64,000 nt of DNA from NCBI GenBank assembly GCA_000466585.1, contig KE993462.1, forward strand, positions 62,001-126,000, written 5' to 3'. A program made the translations under genes and the position numbers. The notes below the pieces were generated by a model. The model did not search any database. It saw only the letters and a program-made list of their open reading frames with translations, and was not told the DNA's origin. The number at the start of each line of letters is the position of its first letter. Position 1 is the first letter of the stretch. This document shows positions 24,866 to 33,107 of the stretch, piece by piece. Source of the stretch: Clostridiales bacterium oral taxon 876 str. F0540 (lineage in GTDB: Bacteria > Bacillota > Clostridia > Clostridiales > Clostridiaceae).

Positions 24866-25132
24866 ATGATATCAAAACAAATAATTGTGGAAAATAAAAC
24901 AGGAATACATGCTAGACCGGCGGCTGTGTTTGTAAAGACAGCAGCAAGCTTTAAGTCAAATATAACAGTTTCAAAAGACGGAAGAACAGGAAATGCAAAA
25001 TCAATGATAAACATATTGTCACTAGGATTGACAAAGGGCAGCAGTATAACAATTTCTGCTGAGGGTGAAGATGAAAAAGCAGCAGTAGATGCACTTATAA
25101 AATTAGTAGAATCAAAGTTTGGAGAAGAATAG
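24866..25132 (+). CDS. ptsH: HPr family phosphocarrier protein
   Basis: 88 residues, the normal length of HPr, which passes phosphate from PEP via enzyme I to PTS IIA proteins. The phosphorylated histidine is in GIHARPA (His15) and the regulatory serine segment is AKSMINILSLG (Ser46 region), so both catalytic and HPr-kinase sites seem present. ATG at 24866 follows the CAGGGGG ribosome site; a TTG at 24848 is in frame but overlaps it. A sigma-54 promoter lies 45 bases upstream, which is unusual for the general HPr and suggests a specialised or regulated copy. No enzyme I gene is adjacent. Confidence 0.93.
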   Translation: MISKQIIVENKTGIHARPAAVFVKTAASFKSNITVSKDGRTGNAKSMINILSLGLTKGSSITISAEGEDEKAAVDALIKLVESKFGEE

Positions 25133-25147
25133 GATATAAAATGAAAT

Positions 25148-25225
25148 AAAGTTCTCACATTGAGGTTGTTGCAAAATATTTAATCTTTAAAAGTTTTTTG
25201 GACAACATCAATGTAGTAGAACTTT
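25148..25225. repeat. Long imperfect hairpin between ptsH and adk
   Basis: About 30-nt arms: 25148-25176 (AAAGTTCT, ACATTGA, TTGTTG) and 25194-25225. The stem is interrupted by small bulges. It can end ptsH transcripts, but it is longer than normal terminators and shares CACATTGA with the palindrome at 12640-12743. Confidence 0.55.
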
Positions 25226-25264
25226 TGCTTTATATATAGTAAAAATTATCAACTTTTTATTTTC

Positions 25265-25283
25265 CTTGATAAAAAATATCAAG
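25265..25283 (+). promoter_or_regulatory. TTGATA-N5-TATCAA palindrome before adk
   Basis: Arms CTTGATA (25265-25271) and TATCAAG (25277-25283). The central 17 bases differ from those at 24659-24675 at one position. A half-site TTATCAAC lies at about 25246-25253. It is 12 bases before the adk ribosome site, a typical operator location. Confidence 0.4.
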
Positions 25284-25307
25284 CTGAAGAAAATGGAGGT
25301 AAAGCCT

Positions 25308-25955
25308 TTGAGAATAGTATTACTAGGTGCACCGGGATCCGGAAAAGGCACCCAGGCAAAATTGATTTGTGATTATCTTAAAATCCCGCATATATCAACC
25401 GGTGATTTATTTCGTGCACAGATAAGAGATAACACTCCATTGGGAATTAAGGCAAATGAGTATATTCAAAAAGGTGATTTAGTACCGGATGAGCTCACAA
25501 TTTCAGTAGTTAAGGAAAGTCTTAAAAAAGAAGAAAATAAAGATGGATTTTTACTTGATGGGTTTCCAAGAAACCTGCATCAAGCAAAATTGCTTCAATT
25601 AATATTAGCTGAAGATAAGCAATATATTGATAAGGCTTATTTGATTAATGTTTCAAAAGACACTGTTTTAGAAAGAATAGCAGGCAGAAGATTTTGCAGT
25701 AATTGCGGAGCAAGCTATCATGTAAGCTTTAATCCTTCAAAACTTAAGGATAAGTGCGAGGCCTGCGGAGGAACTTTAATTCATAGAAACGATGATGAAG
25801 AACATATAGTTTTAGACAGGCTTACTGTTTACAATAAATCCATACAGCCGGTATTAAATTATTATAAAGAGATTGGGATTTTGGAGACTATAGAGGGCAA
25901 TGCCAATGCTTTTGATATTTTTGATAACATACGCAGTACTTTGAAGGCTGTATAG
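25308..25955 (+). CDS. adk: Adenylate kinase
   Basis: 216 residues from TTG at 25308, the normal bacterial length; GGAGG at 25295-25299 fits this start and an upstream in-frame ATG overlaps the site. The enzyme interconverts ATP + AMP and 2 ADP. P-loop GAPGSGKGTQ (7-16), AMP-binding ISTGDLFR and GFPRN, and a zinc LID with C130, C133, C150 and C153 are all present, so it is the long, zinc-containing type of Gram-positives. Outside the usual ribosomal-protein/secY cluster here, which suggests an additional copy, though that cannot be shown from this window. Confidence 0.93.
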   Translation: MRIVLLGAPGSGKGTQAKLICDYLKIPHISTGDLFRAQIRDNTPLGIKANEYIQKGDLVPDELTISVVKESLKKEENKDGFLLDGFPRNLHQAKLLQLILAEDKQYIDKAYLINVSKDTVLERIAGRRFCSNCGASYHVSFNPSKLKDKCEACGGTLIHRNDDEEHIVLDRLTVYNKSIQPVLNYYKEIGILETIEGNANAFDIFDNIRSTLKAV

Positions 25956-26064
25956 ATAGGTGAATTCTGCTCTATAGCTGATGGAATATTTCTTATTAGA
26001 GTAATAGAATAAAGATTTCATTAATAAAATAATATGATATTTAATAAAGCTGGGGGTAGCAAAG

Positions 26065-26940
26065 TTGAACGACTTATCAAACTGTCCTTTGTGGACTGAT
26101 AAGCAGACATCAGCCTGGAGCATGGTTCATGAAGCTGTTAGATGCATTAGAGTGGGAGAACACAGAAAGATAAATGCTATATGGCTTGAGGCCACAGGCT
26201 GTTCAGGCAATATTATTTCACTTTTGGATGCAACCGACCCTGATGTATTATTTTTTCTAAGGGAAATGGTGAATCTAACCTACAACAACAGCATAATGGC
26301 TAAAGAAGGCGAAGTTGCCTTTGAGGAGTTTATAAAAACCCTGGAAACAGAATTCATATTATTAGTTGATGGAGCTGTAGCATTAAAAAATAACGGAAAC
26401 TATAATATTGTTGCTAAATACAAAGGAAAGGAAATAACTGCTCTGGAGGCGATTAAAATGGCAGGGGAAAAGGCTAAATATGTTTTGGCTGTGGGAACCT
26501 GTGCCTCCAGCGGCGGAATTTCAGCTGCAAGACCTAACCCTTCAGAAAGTGTGAGTTTAAGCACTGCATTAAAAAGGGATGTAATTAACCTTCCCGGATG
26601 TCCCTGTAACCCAGCCTGGGTCATAGGAACTCTCGCTCATATCGTTACAAAAGGTAAACCAGAGGTTGATAATATGAACCGACCTCTTCTATTCTACGGA
26701 GTAACCATTCATGATCGCTGCCAAAGAAGATCCTTTTTCGATAATGGAATTTTTGCAAAAAAGCTTGGAGATGAGACTTGCATGTTCAAGCTAGGCTGCA
26801 GAGGTCCAATTACAAGAACCGACTGTCCAACTAGAAAGTGGAATGGCAGGGTTAACTGGCCTATCGGAGGCAATACTCCCTGCATCGGATGTGCTAATTT
26901 TGCATTTCCTGATGGCATGGAACCCTTTGTAAGATATTAA
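26065..26940 (+). CDS. [NiFe] hydrogenase small subunit, proximal cluster altered
   Basis: 291 residues starting with TTG after GGGGGT. No Tat signal, so a cytoplasmic subunit. It carries the iron-sulfur relay. The distal-cluster ligands H216, C219, C239 and C245 and the medial [3Fe-4S] ligands C254, C273 and C276 are present. For the proximal cluster, C46 (ATGCSGN), C146 (GTCASSGG) and C179 (PGCPCNP) are present, but the residue that is normally the first cysteine of C-T-G-C is Ala43, preceded by Glu42. C181 is an extra cysteine. The fourth ligand may therefore be a carboxylate or C181, as group 1h-type enzymes use an aspartate. Cotranscribed with the large subunit 27 bases downstream. The electron partner is not in the window. 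Confidence 0.92.
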   Translation: MNDLSNCPLWTDKQTSAWSMVHEAVRCIRVGEHRKINAIWLEATGCSGNIISLLDATDPDVLFFLREMVNLTYNNSIMAKEGEVAFEEFIKTLETEFILLVDGAVALKNNGNYNIVAKYKGKEITALEAIKMAGEKAKYVLAVGTCASSGGISAARPNPSESVSLSTALKRDVINLPGCPCNPAWVIGTLAHIVTKGKPEVDNMNRPLLFYGVTIHDRCQRRSFFDNGIFAKKLGDETCMFKLGCRGPITRTDCPTRKWNGRVNWPIGGNTPCIGCANFAFPDGMEPFVRY

Positions 26941-26967
26941 AGAGCAATAGAGAGTGAAGGTGAGTTT

Positions 26968-28380
26968 ATGAGTAGAACAATAACATTAAATCCAATTACT
27001 CGCATAAGCGGCTTTATGGAGATAGAGGTAAAGGTTGAAAATAATAAGGTAGTTGATGCTAAAAGCAGCGGACTGCTATTTAGAGGCTTTGAGAAAATGC
27101 TTTTAGGCAGAGCACCCTTCGATGCAATTTATTTCACTGAGAGAATATGCGGAATTTGCTCCACAGCACATTCGGTTGTATCTACTCTTGCGCTTGAAGA
27201 TGCAATTGGAGTGCAGCCTAGTGAAAATGATAAAATACTGAGAGACATTATTCATGGCTGGGAGTTTATTCAAAATCATGTAAGACACTTTTATCTGTAT
27301 ACGTTGCCGGATTTTGTACTAACTCCGGACATCCAGCCTGTATCTTCTGCAGGCTTATATGACTTAAGGCTCCCGGAAGCCTTAAACAAGAAAATATCAG
27401 AGGACTACCTGGAGGCCGTAAAATTCAGCAGGCTTTCACATCAAGGACTGGCAGTGCTTGGAGGAAAGGCACCTCACAATCATGGAGTTTTCGTAGGCGG
27501 AGTAACAGAAGGCTTAGATGCTTCCAAGCTTGTTCATCTAAAGTATTTGGTTTCTGAAATAAAGGCCTTCATCAATAACAGGATGCTGGAAGATGTAAAT
27601 ATTATAGCTGAGTACTATAAGGACTATTTTAAGATGGGTATAGGTTATGGAAACCTGATGAGCTACGGAGTATTCGACACCTATAAAGAAAAGGAAATAA
27701 GCTATGTAAATCCCGCAGTTTTGATTAACGGACAGATAAGAAGCTTTGAGCAGATAAAAATAACTGAAAATATATATAACTCCTGGTACAAAGGTGAAAC
27801 AGTTCAGGATAATCTATTTGGAGGCTTTACAGAAGATGATATGAACAAGGCTCAGGCGTACAGCTTTGTAAAAGCGCCACGTTACCAAGGTCATCCTATG
27901 GAAGTAGGGCCTCTCGCCAGAATGATACTAAGCGGAAATTATGAAAATAAGATATCAATGATGGACAGAACTATTGCCAGGGTTTTGGAGGCTAAAAAGG
28001 TAATAGAAATAATTGAGGGCCTGCTTGAAAGAGTCAGCTTTGAACCAGTAGGACAAAGGCAGTATGACATATCTGACAGCTCAAGAGGCAGCGGACTTAA
28101 GGATACAACAAGGGGTTCTCTAGGACACTGGGTGTCTATTGAAAATAAGGTAATAAACCATTACAACATAATCACACCTAGTGCATGGAACTGCTCGCCG
28201 ACGGATTCAAAAGGAGCAAGAGGGGTAATTGAACAGGCACTTATTGGTACAGAGCTTCAAAACCCTGAGCAGCCAGTTGAAATAGGCAGAATTGTAAGAT
28301 CCTTCGACCCATGTATATCCTGCGCTACACATGTTGTCAGCGATAGATTTAAATCGGTGGAGATAATAATATGTCCATAA
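26968..28380 (+). CDS. [NiFe] hydrogenase large subunit
   Basis: 470 residues that hold the nickel-iron centre. The N-terminal pair is C61 and C64 in ERICGICSTAH; the C-terminal pair is C449 and C452 in DPCISCATH. After H455 a 15-residue tail remains, which a maturation protease must remove once the metal is in place; that protease is the next gene. Length is shorter than membrane-bound hydrogenases (about 550-600). Together with the small subunit it oxidises or makes H2. No hyp genes are here, so they must lie elsewhere. ATG follows GTGAAGGTGAG. Confidence 0.95.
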   Translation: MSRTITLNPITRISGFMEIEVKVENNKVVDAKSSGLLFRGFEKMLLGRAPFDAIYFTERICGICSTAHSVVSTLALEDAIGVQPSENDKILRDIIHGWEFIQNHVRHFYLYTLPDFVLTPDIQPVSSAGLYDLRLPEALNKKISEDYLEAVKFSRLSHQGLAVLGGKAPHNHGVFVGGVTEGLDASKLVHLKYLVSEIKAFINNRMLEDVNIIAEYYKDYFKMGIGYGNLMSYGVFDTYKEKEISYVNPAVLINGQIRSFEQIKITENIYNSWYKGETVQDNLFGGFTEDDMNKAQAYSFVKAPRYQGHPMEVGPLARMILSGNYENKISMMDRTIARVLEAKKVIEIIEGLLERVSFEPVGQRQYDISDSSRGSGLKDTTRGSLGHWVSIENKVINHYNIITPSAWNCSPTDSKGARGVIEQALIGTELQNPEQPVEIGRIVRSFDPCISCATHVVSDRFKSVEIIICP

Positions 28381-28838
28381 AAATAATAGCAATAGGAAAC
28401 AGACTCATGGGTGACGATGGATTGGCTGTTCATATAATTGAAAAGTTAAGTGAAAAATTTGAGAAGAATGGCATAAAGGTAATCATAGGAGAGACAGACT
28501 TTGAGTATTGCCTCGGAAAAATTGAAGAAAACGACTATATAATCATAGTTGATGCAACCTGCTTTGGCATTGAGCCGGGAACAGTAACGGTTAATAGTTT
28601 AAATGATATTTATGCAATAGATGATAACCAAAGTTTGTTTTCTCAACATGGATATAGCCTTATAAAGGCTTTTGAAATTTCCTATAAATCTATTGATTTT
28701 ATAATAGTTGGTATCGAAGGGAAGAACTTTGATTATGACTTGTCGTTAAGTAGGCAAATTGAGGATTGTTTTGATAATATATGCAATAAGGTTTATGAAA
28801 CAATATACAGTAGGGTAGAAGCAAAGGTAGTTGTATAA
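28371..28838 (+). CDS. Hydrogenase maturation endopeptidase (HyaD/HycI family)
   Basis: 155 residues, overlapping the large-subunit gene by ten bases. The family motif GNRLMGDDGLAVHIIEKL near the start carries the metal-sensing aspartate, and IIVDATCFG holds the second acidic residue. A histidine in SQHGYSL matches the third conserved position. It cuts the C-terminal tail of the large subunit after nickel insertion. Last gene of the hydrogenase operon, followed by a terminator. Confidence 0.93.
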   Translation: MSIKIIAIGNRLMGDDGLAVHIIEKLSEKFEKNGIKVIIGETDFEYCLGKIEENDYIIIVDATCFGIEPGTVTVNSLNDIYAIDDNQSLFSQHGYSLIKAFEISYKSIDFIIVGIEGKNFDYDLSLSRQIEDCFDNICNKVYETIYSRVEAKVVV

Positions 28839-28870
28839 GCAGGTTACAGTATGTGCCCTGCTTTTTTTAT
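28838..28870 (+). terminator. Terminator of the hydrogenase operon
   Basis: Arms AGCAGG (28838-28843) and CCTGCT (28857-28862), seven-T run. Confidence 0.8.
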
Positions 28871-28919
28871 TTGGATATGTTAAAATAGTCTTATTATGTT
28901 ATTTTATTGCGGGGGATAT

Positions 28920-29750
28920 ATGAGAGTTGCAGTAGTAAATTTTAATTCCAAGAAAGTTATTGAAGATAATATCATTTTAATGAAAAAATATATATGTGAT
29001 GCAATTAGCAATAAAGTTAATTTTATTATATTTCCTGAATTAAGTTTAACAGGTTATCAATATTACATGGATAATATAACGCTTTTAAGTAAAGAAAAAT
29101 TAGATAATGTTATTGATTTATTTTTAGAGCTCTCTACTAAAAATAATATTTATATTTGTTTTGGGGCTCCTTCATTTAGTGAAGAAACGATATTTAATTC
29201 AGCTATCATCATCTGCCCTGATAAAACAGTTAAGATATATAATAAAATTCACTTATACGGCTACGAACATAAGATATTTTTAAAAGGTACTAAACCGATG
29301 ATTCTTGAAACTGAATTCGGAAAAATAGGCTTTGGAATTTGTTATGATACCATAAGCTTCCCGGAGTTAATAAGATATTATGCTTATAAGGGCGTAAATT
29401 TATATATTAATCTTTCTGCTATTTATTTATCAGACCTAAAAAGTTCCAAGGATTATTTAAAGAGAGCAATAGAATATCATGTACAAAGCAATGGCATATA
29501 TTTAGCAAGTTCAAATGCTTGCGGTATACAAAATGATGAAAAATTTTTAGGCTGCAGCTGTGTCGTTGGCCCAGATGCTGAAAATGAGATTCCTATTCAT
29601 TACTATTGTAATTCTAAGTTATCAATTAAACCAAATATGTTTATAGCTGATATACAATTAGATGAAAATTTGAGATTTATTTGTGATGGAAATAGATTTA
29701 ATCAAATTCCAGATTATGATATAGAATTGTATAAGTCTTGGTATAATTAA
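28920..29750 (+). CDS. Carbon-nitrogen hydrolase (nitrilase superfamily)
   Basis: 276 residues from ATG at 28920 (GCGGGGGA just before; an upstream in-frame ATG at 28896 has no site). The catalytic triad is visible: Glu in FPELSLTG, Lys in YNKIHLYG and Cys in GFGICYDT. The aliphatic-amidase or omega-amidase type is suggested by length and by the missing fused domain. It hydrolyses an amide or nitrile bond. Its cysteine-rich segment ACGIQNDEKFLGCSC is not a known motif. Single gene with its own terminator. Substrate unknown. Confidence 0.9.
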   Translation: MRVAVVNFNSKKVIEDNIILMKKYICDAISNKVNFIIFPELSLTGYQYYMDNITLLSKEKLDNVIDLFLELSTKNNIYICFGAPSFSEETIFNSAIIICPDKTVKIYNKIHLYGYEHKIFLKGTKPMILETEFGKIGFGICYDTISFPELIRYYAYKGVNLYINLSAIYLSDLKSSKDYLKRAIEYHVQSNGIYLASSNACGIQNDEKFLGCSCVVGPDAENEIPIHYYCNSKLSIKPNMFIADIQLDENLRFICDGNRFNQIPDYDIELYKSWYN

Positions 29751-29801
29751 CATGAAACTTAGAATGAGGGGTTATTTAAAAAAATTAATGAACATATAAT
29801 C

Positions 29802-29852
29802 AAAGAGCGTGGGCAGATTTTGCAAATTAAAGCTATCTATGCTCTTTTTTAT
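29802..29852 (+). terminator. Terminator of the nitrilase-family gene
   Basis: AAAGAGC (29802-29808) and GCTCTTT (29841-29847) with T run; long AT-rich loop. Confidence 0.65.
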
Positions 29853-30007
29853 ATAACTTCTAAAGAAGATATATTCTTATCTTCCTAACTAAAAATTTAT
29901 TGTACGGTCTTATAATATAAGGCATAATTGTATTATATTAGAAATTTAAGCTATTGCATAGAGAGAATACATTGCAGAAAATAATATATAAAATAAGAGG
30001 TGTTATC

Positions 30008-30559
30008 TTGAAACTAGTATTTATAATCGGAAATGCTGCTGTGGGTAAAATGACTGTAGGGCAGGAACTTACTAAAATTACTGATTTACGATTATTTCAT
30101 AATCATATGACTATTGAACCAATATTAGATATATTTAGGTACTTTAATGGAAAAGCAATATCTCGTATGAGAGAAGTTATTTTTGAAGAATTCGCAGAGT
30201 CTAATAACTATGGATTGATTTTTACATACATGTGGGCCTTTGATCAACAGTCAGACTGGGACTATGTTGATCATGTATGTGATATTTTCAGAAAGTATAA
30301 TACAGATATATATTATGTAGAGTTGGTTGCATCTAAAGAGGTCAGATTGCAAAGGAATGCTACAGAAAATCGTTTGAAAAATAAAGCTTCAAAACGAGAT
30401 ATCGAAATATCAAATCAAAGAATCATGAATGATGATGAAAAATATCGTTGTGTAAGCAATGAAGGCGAAATTTCTTTTGATAATTATATAAAAATTGATA
30501 ATTCCAATCTTTCTGCAGAAGCTGTTGCACAGATGATAAAAGAGAGGTTTGATCTATAA
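30008..30559 (+). CDS. P-loop nucleotide kinase-like protein
   Basis: 183 residues from TTG at 30008, chosen because GAGGTG lies seven bases before it; earlier in-frame ATG codons lack a site. The P-loop is GNAAVGKMT (about 7-15), followed by a region with two acidic residues and a C-terminal LID-like part rich in Arg/Lys (RNATENRLKNKASKRD) that resembles shikimate or gluconate kinase-like proteins. It is probably a small-molecule kinase with an unknown substrate. It is the first of a loose run of small genes. Confidence 0.72.
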   Translation: MKLVFIIGNAAVGKMTVGQELTKITDLRLFHNHMTIEPILDIFRYFNGKAISRMREVIFEEFAESNNYGLIFTYMWAFDQQSDWDYVDHVCDIFRKYNTDIYYVELVASKEVRLQRNATENRLKNKASKRDIEISNQRIMNDDEKYRCVSNEGEISFDNYIKIDNSNLSAEAVAQMIKERFDL

Positions 30560-30632
30560 ATGAATATAAATAATATTTTACACTATTATTTAGTAACTTA
30601 TTTGTATAGAAAATTTAAGATGGGGTGTTCAA

Positions 30633-31103
30633 ATGCTTAAAACGGACAGATGTGTATTAAGAGGTTTCGAAGAAAAGGATCTAGACTCTTTCATGACTTA
30701 TAGAAACAACGAAGAATGGATGAAGTATCAAGATTTTAAGAACTTAAAAAAAGATGAGTATAGAAAATCACTATTGGTTCCTTTGAATATAGAAAGGGGA
30801 ATGCAGGTTGCTGTTGCAGATAAAGCCACAGATGAGCTTCTAGGGGATTTATATCTGGCAAAAAAAGATAAGACTATTTCAATTGGATATTCAATCAATC
30901 CGATTTATGCTCGTAAAGGTTACATAAGCGAAGTTTTGAAGGCTTTATTGCCGAAACTTAAAGAGTGCTATCCTGGCTGTGAAATAGTGGCAATGACTGA
31001 AAAAGAAAATATTGCTTCTAAAAATTTGCTGATTAAACTAGGTTTTGTATATGATGGATGGATAGATAAGTGGCAGTCAGAAGTTTATATTTATTCTGAA
31101 TGA
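30633..31103 (+). CDS. GNAT N-acetyltransferase (RimJ/RimL type)
   Basis: 156 residues with the GNAT fold: LKTDRCVLRGFEEKDL near the start, IGYSINPIYARKGYISEVLKALLPKL (the acetyl-CoA loop, about residues 88-113), and MTEKENIASKNLLIKLGFVYDG. Such proteins acetylate ribosomal proteins, amines or antibiotics. The substrate cannot be given. ATG at 30633 follows ATGGGGTG. Stand-alone gene. Confidence 0.9.
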   Translation: MLKTDRCVLRGFEEKDLDSFMTYRNNEEWMKYQDFKNLKKDEYRKSLLVPLNIERGMQVAVADKATDELLGDLYLAKKDKTISIGYSINPIYARKGYISEVLKALLPKLKECYPGCEIVAMTEKENIASKNLLIKLGFVYDGWIDKWQSEVYIYSE

Positions 31104-31152
31104 TTAAAAGGCTTACCATTGGGTTGGTCTATATTTTATGGGGGAATATATT

Positions 31153-32283
31153 ATGGGAAAAAGAATTAAAAACTATTTATTTGCTATATCAATAGTTTTT
31201 ATTGTAATAGCAGTGTATCTTATCAGAGAAAGTGCAGCTGAATTTTCTTATGCAGCTGTTAAAGATTTAGAACCGATAAACAAAAATGTTAACGGAATAA
31301 ATATGATGATTGACCCTAGAATTGAGGTATTAGCTGCTCTTCAGTCAGTGAGCGGCTATAATGAAAAGTATCATCTTTTAACAGATAGGGATTTTTCTTA
31401 TAAAAATGATATGATAAAATACTTTTCTAAGTTTTCAAAGCATGAAGCGGTTAAGCTTTTTGATACTATGAGCAGTATAAATTTTGCATACGATGCACCT
31501 CCCTACACTATGCTTTATTTGTCAAATCCATTAAGTTTAAAAGCGAAACAGGATTTTGATGAACAGCTTAAATCCAGAATTGGTGAAGGAAGCTTAAATA
31601 AGTTTTCAGAACAAATTAAAAATTTTGCAGTTAAGACAAAATTTAATGAGTATTTTAATAAGCATCAGGAATTTTATAAATCTGTATTGGATAAAAATTC
31701 AAAGCTTATGGGAGATGAAGATTATATAGGTTATCTTGAACAATATTATGGTATGAAACAAAAAAGCTACAATATAATTTTAGCACCAATGTTTGCTGGC
31801 GGAGGATATGGACCAAGAATAAAAAGCGAAAATGGCAATTATGATGTCTACAGCATTCAAGGAACAAATTCGGTTGAAAATGATATACCTGTAATGGGAG
31901 AGAAAGAAAGCTTTAGGTACGTAGCTTTACATGAGTTCAGTCATTCTTTTGTTAATCCACTAACTGAACAATACGAATCTGAAGTTCAAAGTTCTAGCAA
32001 ACTTTTTGACCCCATATCTGACAAGATGAAAAAGCAGGCCTATACAAATTGGGAAACCTGTGTTAATGAACATATTGTAAGAGCAGTTGTAGCAAGACTT
32101 GCATATATACATGCAGGAAAACAAGAGTATGATAGAGCAATCTATCTTGAAAAGGCAAATGGATTTCTTTATATTGAAACACTTACAAATAAGCTTGAAG
32201 AATATGAAAATAATAGAGAAAAATATAAAAGCTTTAAAGATTTCTATCCTGAGCTTCTGGATGTTTTCAAAAGTTTAAATTAA
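31153..32283 (+). CDS. Membrane-anchored DUF4932 putative metalloprotease
   Basis: 376 residues from ATG at 31153, preceded by GGGGGAA. An N-terminal hydrophobic helix (about 8-26) and no classic cleavage site suggest an anchored or secreted protein. The body has a domain starting MMIDPRIEVLAAL, as in DUF4932 proteins, and the motif ALHEFSHSFVNP (His-Glu-x-x-His), the zinc site of gluzincin-like peptidases. A second downstream acidic region, NEHIVRAVVARLAY, may carry the third ligand. Function unknown; likely an extracellular peptidase or binding protein. Next to another secreted gene. Confidence 0.8.
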   Translation: MGKRIKNYLFAISIVFIVIAVYLIRESAAEFSYAAVKDLEPINKNVNGINMMIDPRIEVLAALQSVSGYNEKYHLLTDRDFSYKNDMIKYFSKFSKHEAVKLFDTMSSINFAYDAPPYTMLYLSNPLSLKAKQDFDEQLKSRIGEGSLNKFSEQIKNFAVKTKFNEYFNKHQEFYKSVLDKNSKLMGDEDYIGYLEQYYGMKQKSYNIILAPMFAGGGYGPRIKSENGNYDVYSIQGTNSVENDIPVMGEKESFRYVALHEFSHSFVNPLTEQYESEVQSSSKLFDPISDKMKKQAYTNWETCVNEHIVRAVVARLAYIHAGKQEYDRAIYLEKANGFLYIETLTNKLEEYENNREKYKSFKDFYPELLDVFKSLN

Positions 32284-32450
32284 AAAGATTTATTTCGTGA
32301 TTTTAATACTGTTGAATAAAAAAGCATAAATTAAAACAAGTATCAATACTTTATTCATATCTTTACAGCTATATGGGAAAAAGATTGAAATGAGATTTGT
32401 TATTAAAAATATATACACTGGTTTAAATGTTGAATAAGGAGAATAAGGAT

Positions 32451-32987
32451 ATGAGAAGAGCTGCTGTTTCAGTTGTTATCTGCTTCATGATAACATTGCT
32501 ATACAATCCATTGAAAATAAAGGCTTATTTAAATAATGATGTAAAAGCAAAAGATGCAGTGGTCTTTGTGAAAAATGGACATATAATTTATAAGTCTTTA
32601 AAAGATGGCTATCAAAAGGATATTGGTGAAGGTCAGGAGCCAAGCATATCTCCAAATGGAGAATATATAGCATTTATAAGAACTGAAAGGTATATAAAAG
32701 AAATAAGAAAAAACGTAAAAGTTGAGGTTAATTTACAGAATGTATATATGGTTAATAAAAATAATTTTTCTATTGCAAAGCGTTTGACTGACAATACACC
32801 CCTCAAAGATATAGATGAAGCGAAGTGGTTAAAGAGTATCACTAAATCTAAGGAGGAGCAGATATTATCTTTTAGTGGGAGATTTTGCTACAGAAGTCCA
32901 TACTGGAGCGAGAATTCAAGAACTATATTTGTCAGGAGGCTAGATTTTCTTAATAATAATATGGGATTAATAAAAATCAAGATATAA
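32451..32987 (+). CDS. Secreted protein with TolB/PD40-like repeats, short
   Basis: 178 residues from ATG at 32451 (AAGGAG at 32436-32441). Signal peptide-like start MRRAAVSVVICFMITLL. The mature part has two copies of the PD40 signature seen in beta-propellers: PSISPNGEYIAFIR and SPYWSENSRTIFVRR. Full propellers have six or seven such units in 350 residues or more, so this is a half-size or truncated version with at most three. It could bind protein or glycan. No family assignment beyond that. Confidence 0.7.
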   Translation: MRRAAVSVVICFMITLLYNPLKIKAYLNNDVKAKDAVVFVKNGHIIYKSLKDGYQKDIGEGQEPSISPNGEYIAFIRTERYIKEIRKNVKVEVNLQNVYMVNKNNFSIAKRLTDNTPLKDIDEAKWLKSITKSKEEQILSFSGRFCYRSPYWSENSRTIFVRRLDFLNNNMGLIKIKI

Positions 32988-33022
32988 AAAAACTTGGTTT
33001 TTCTATGCGCCTTATTAAAATA

Positions 33023-33077
33023 ACACATATTTTTCACATAATTTATCTAAAATCCTCACTAAATTTTGTGCTACAAT
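33023..33077 (+). promoter_or_regulatory. Response-regulator box and promoter of the two-component operon
   Basis: Tandem 11-mers ACACATATTTT (33023-33033) and TCACATAATTT (33034-33044), and a TACAAT -10 box at 33072-33077, 38 bases after the second repeat starts. Same geometry as at 20907 and 35240, which suggests autoregulation. Confidence 0.7.
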
Positions 33078-33107
33078 ATAAGAAATCCTAAAGTTGAGGT
33101 GATAAAA

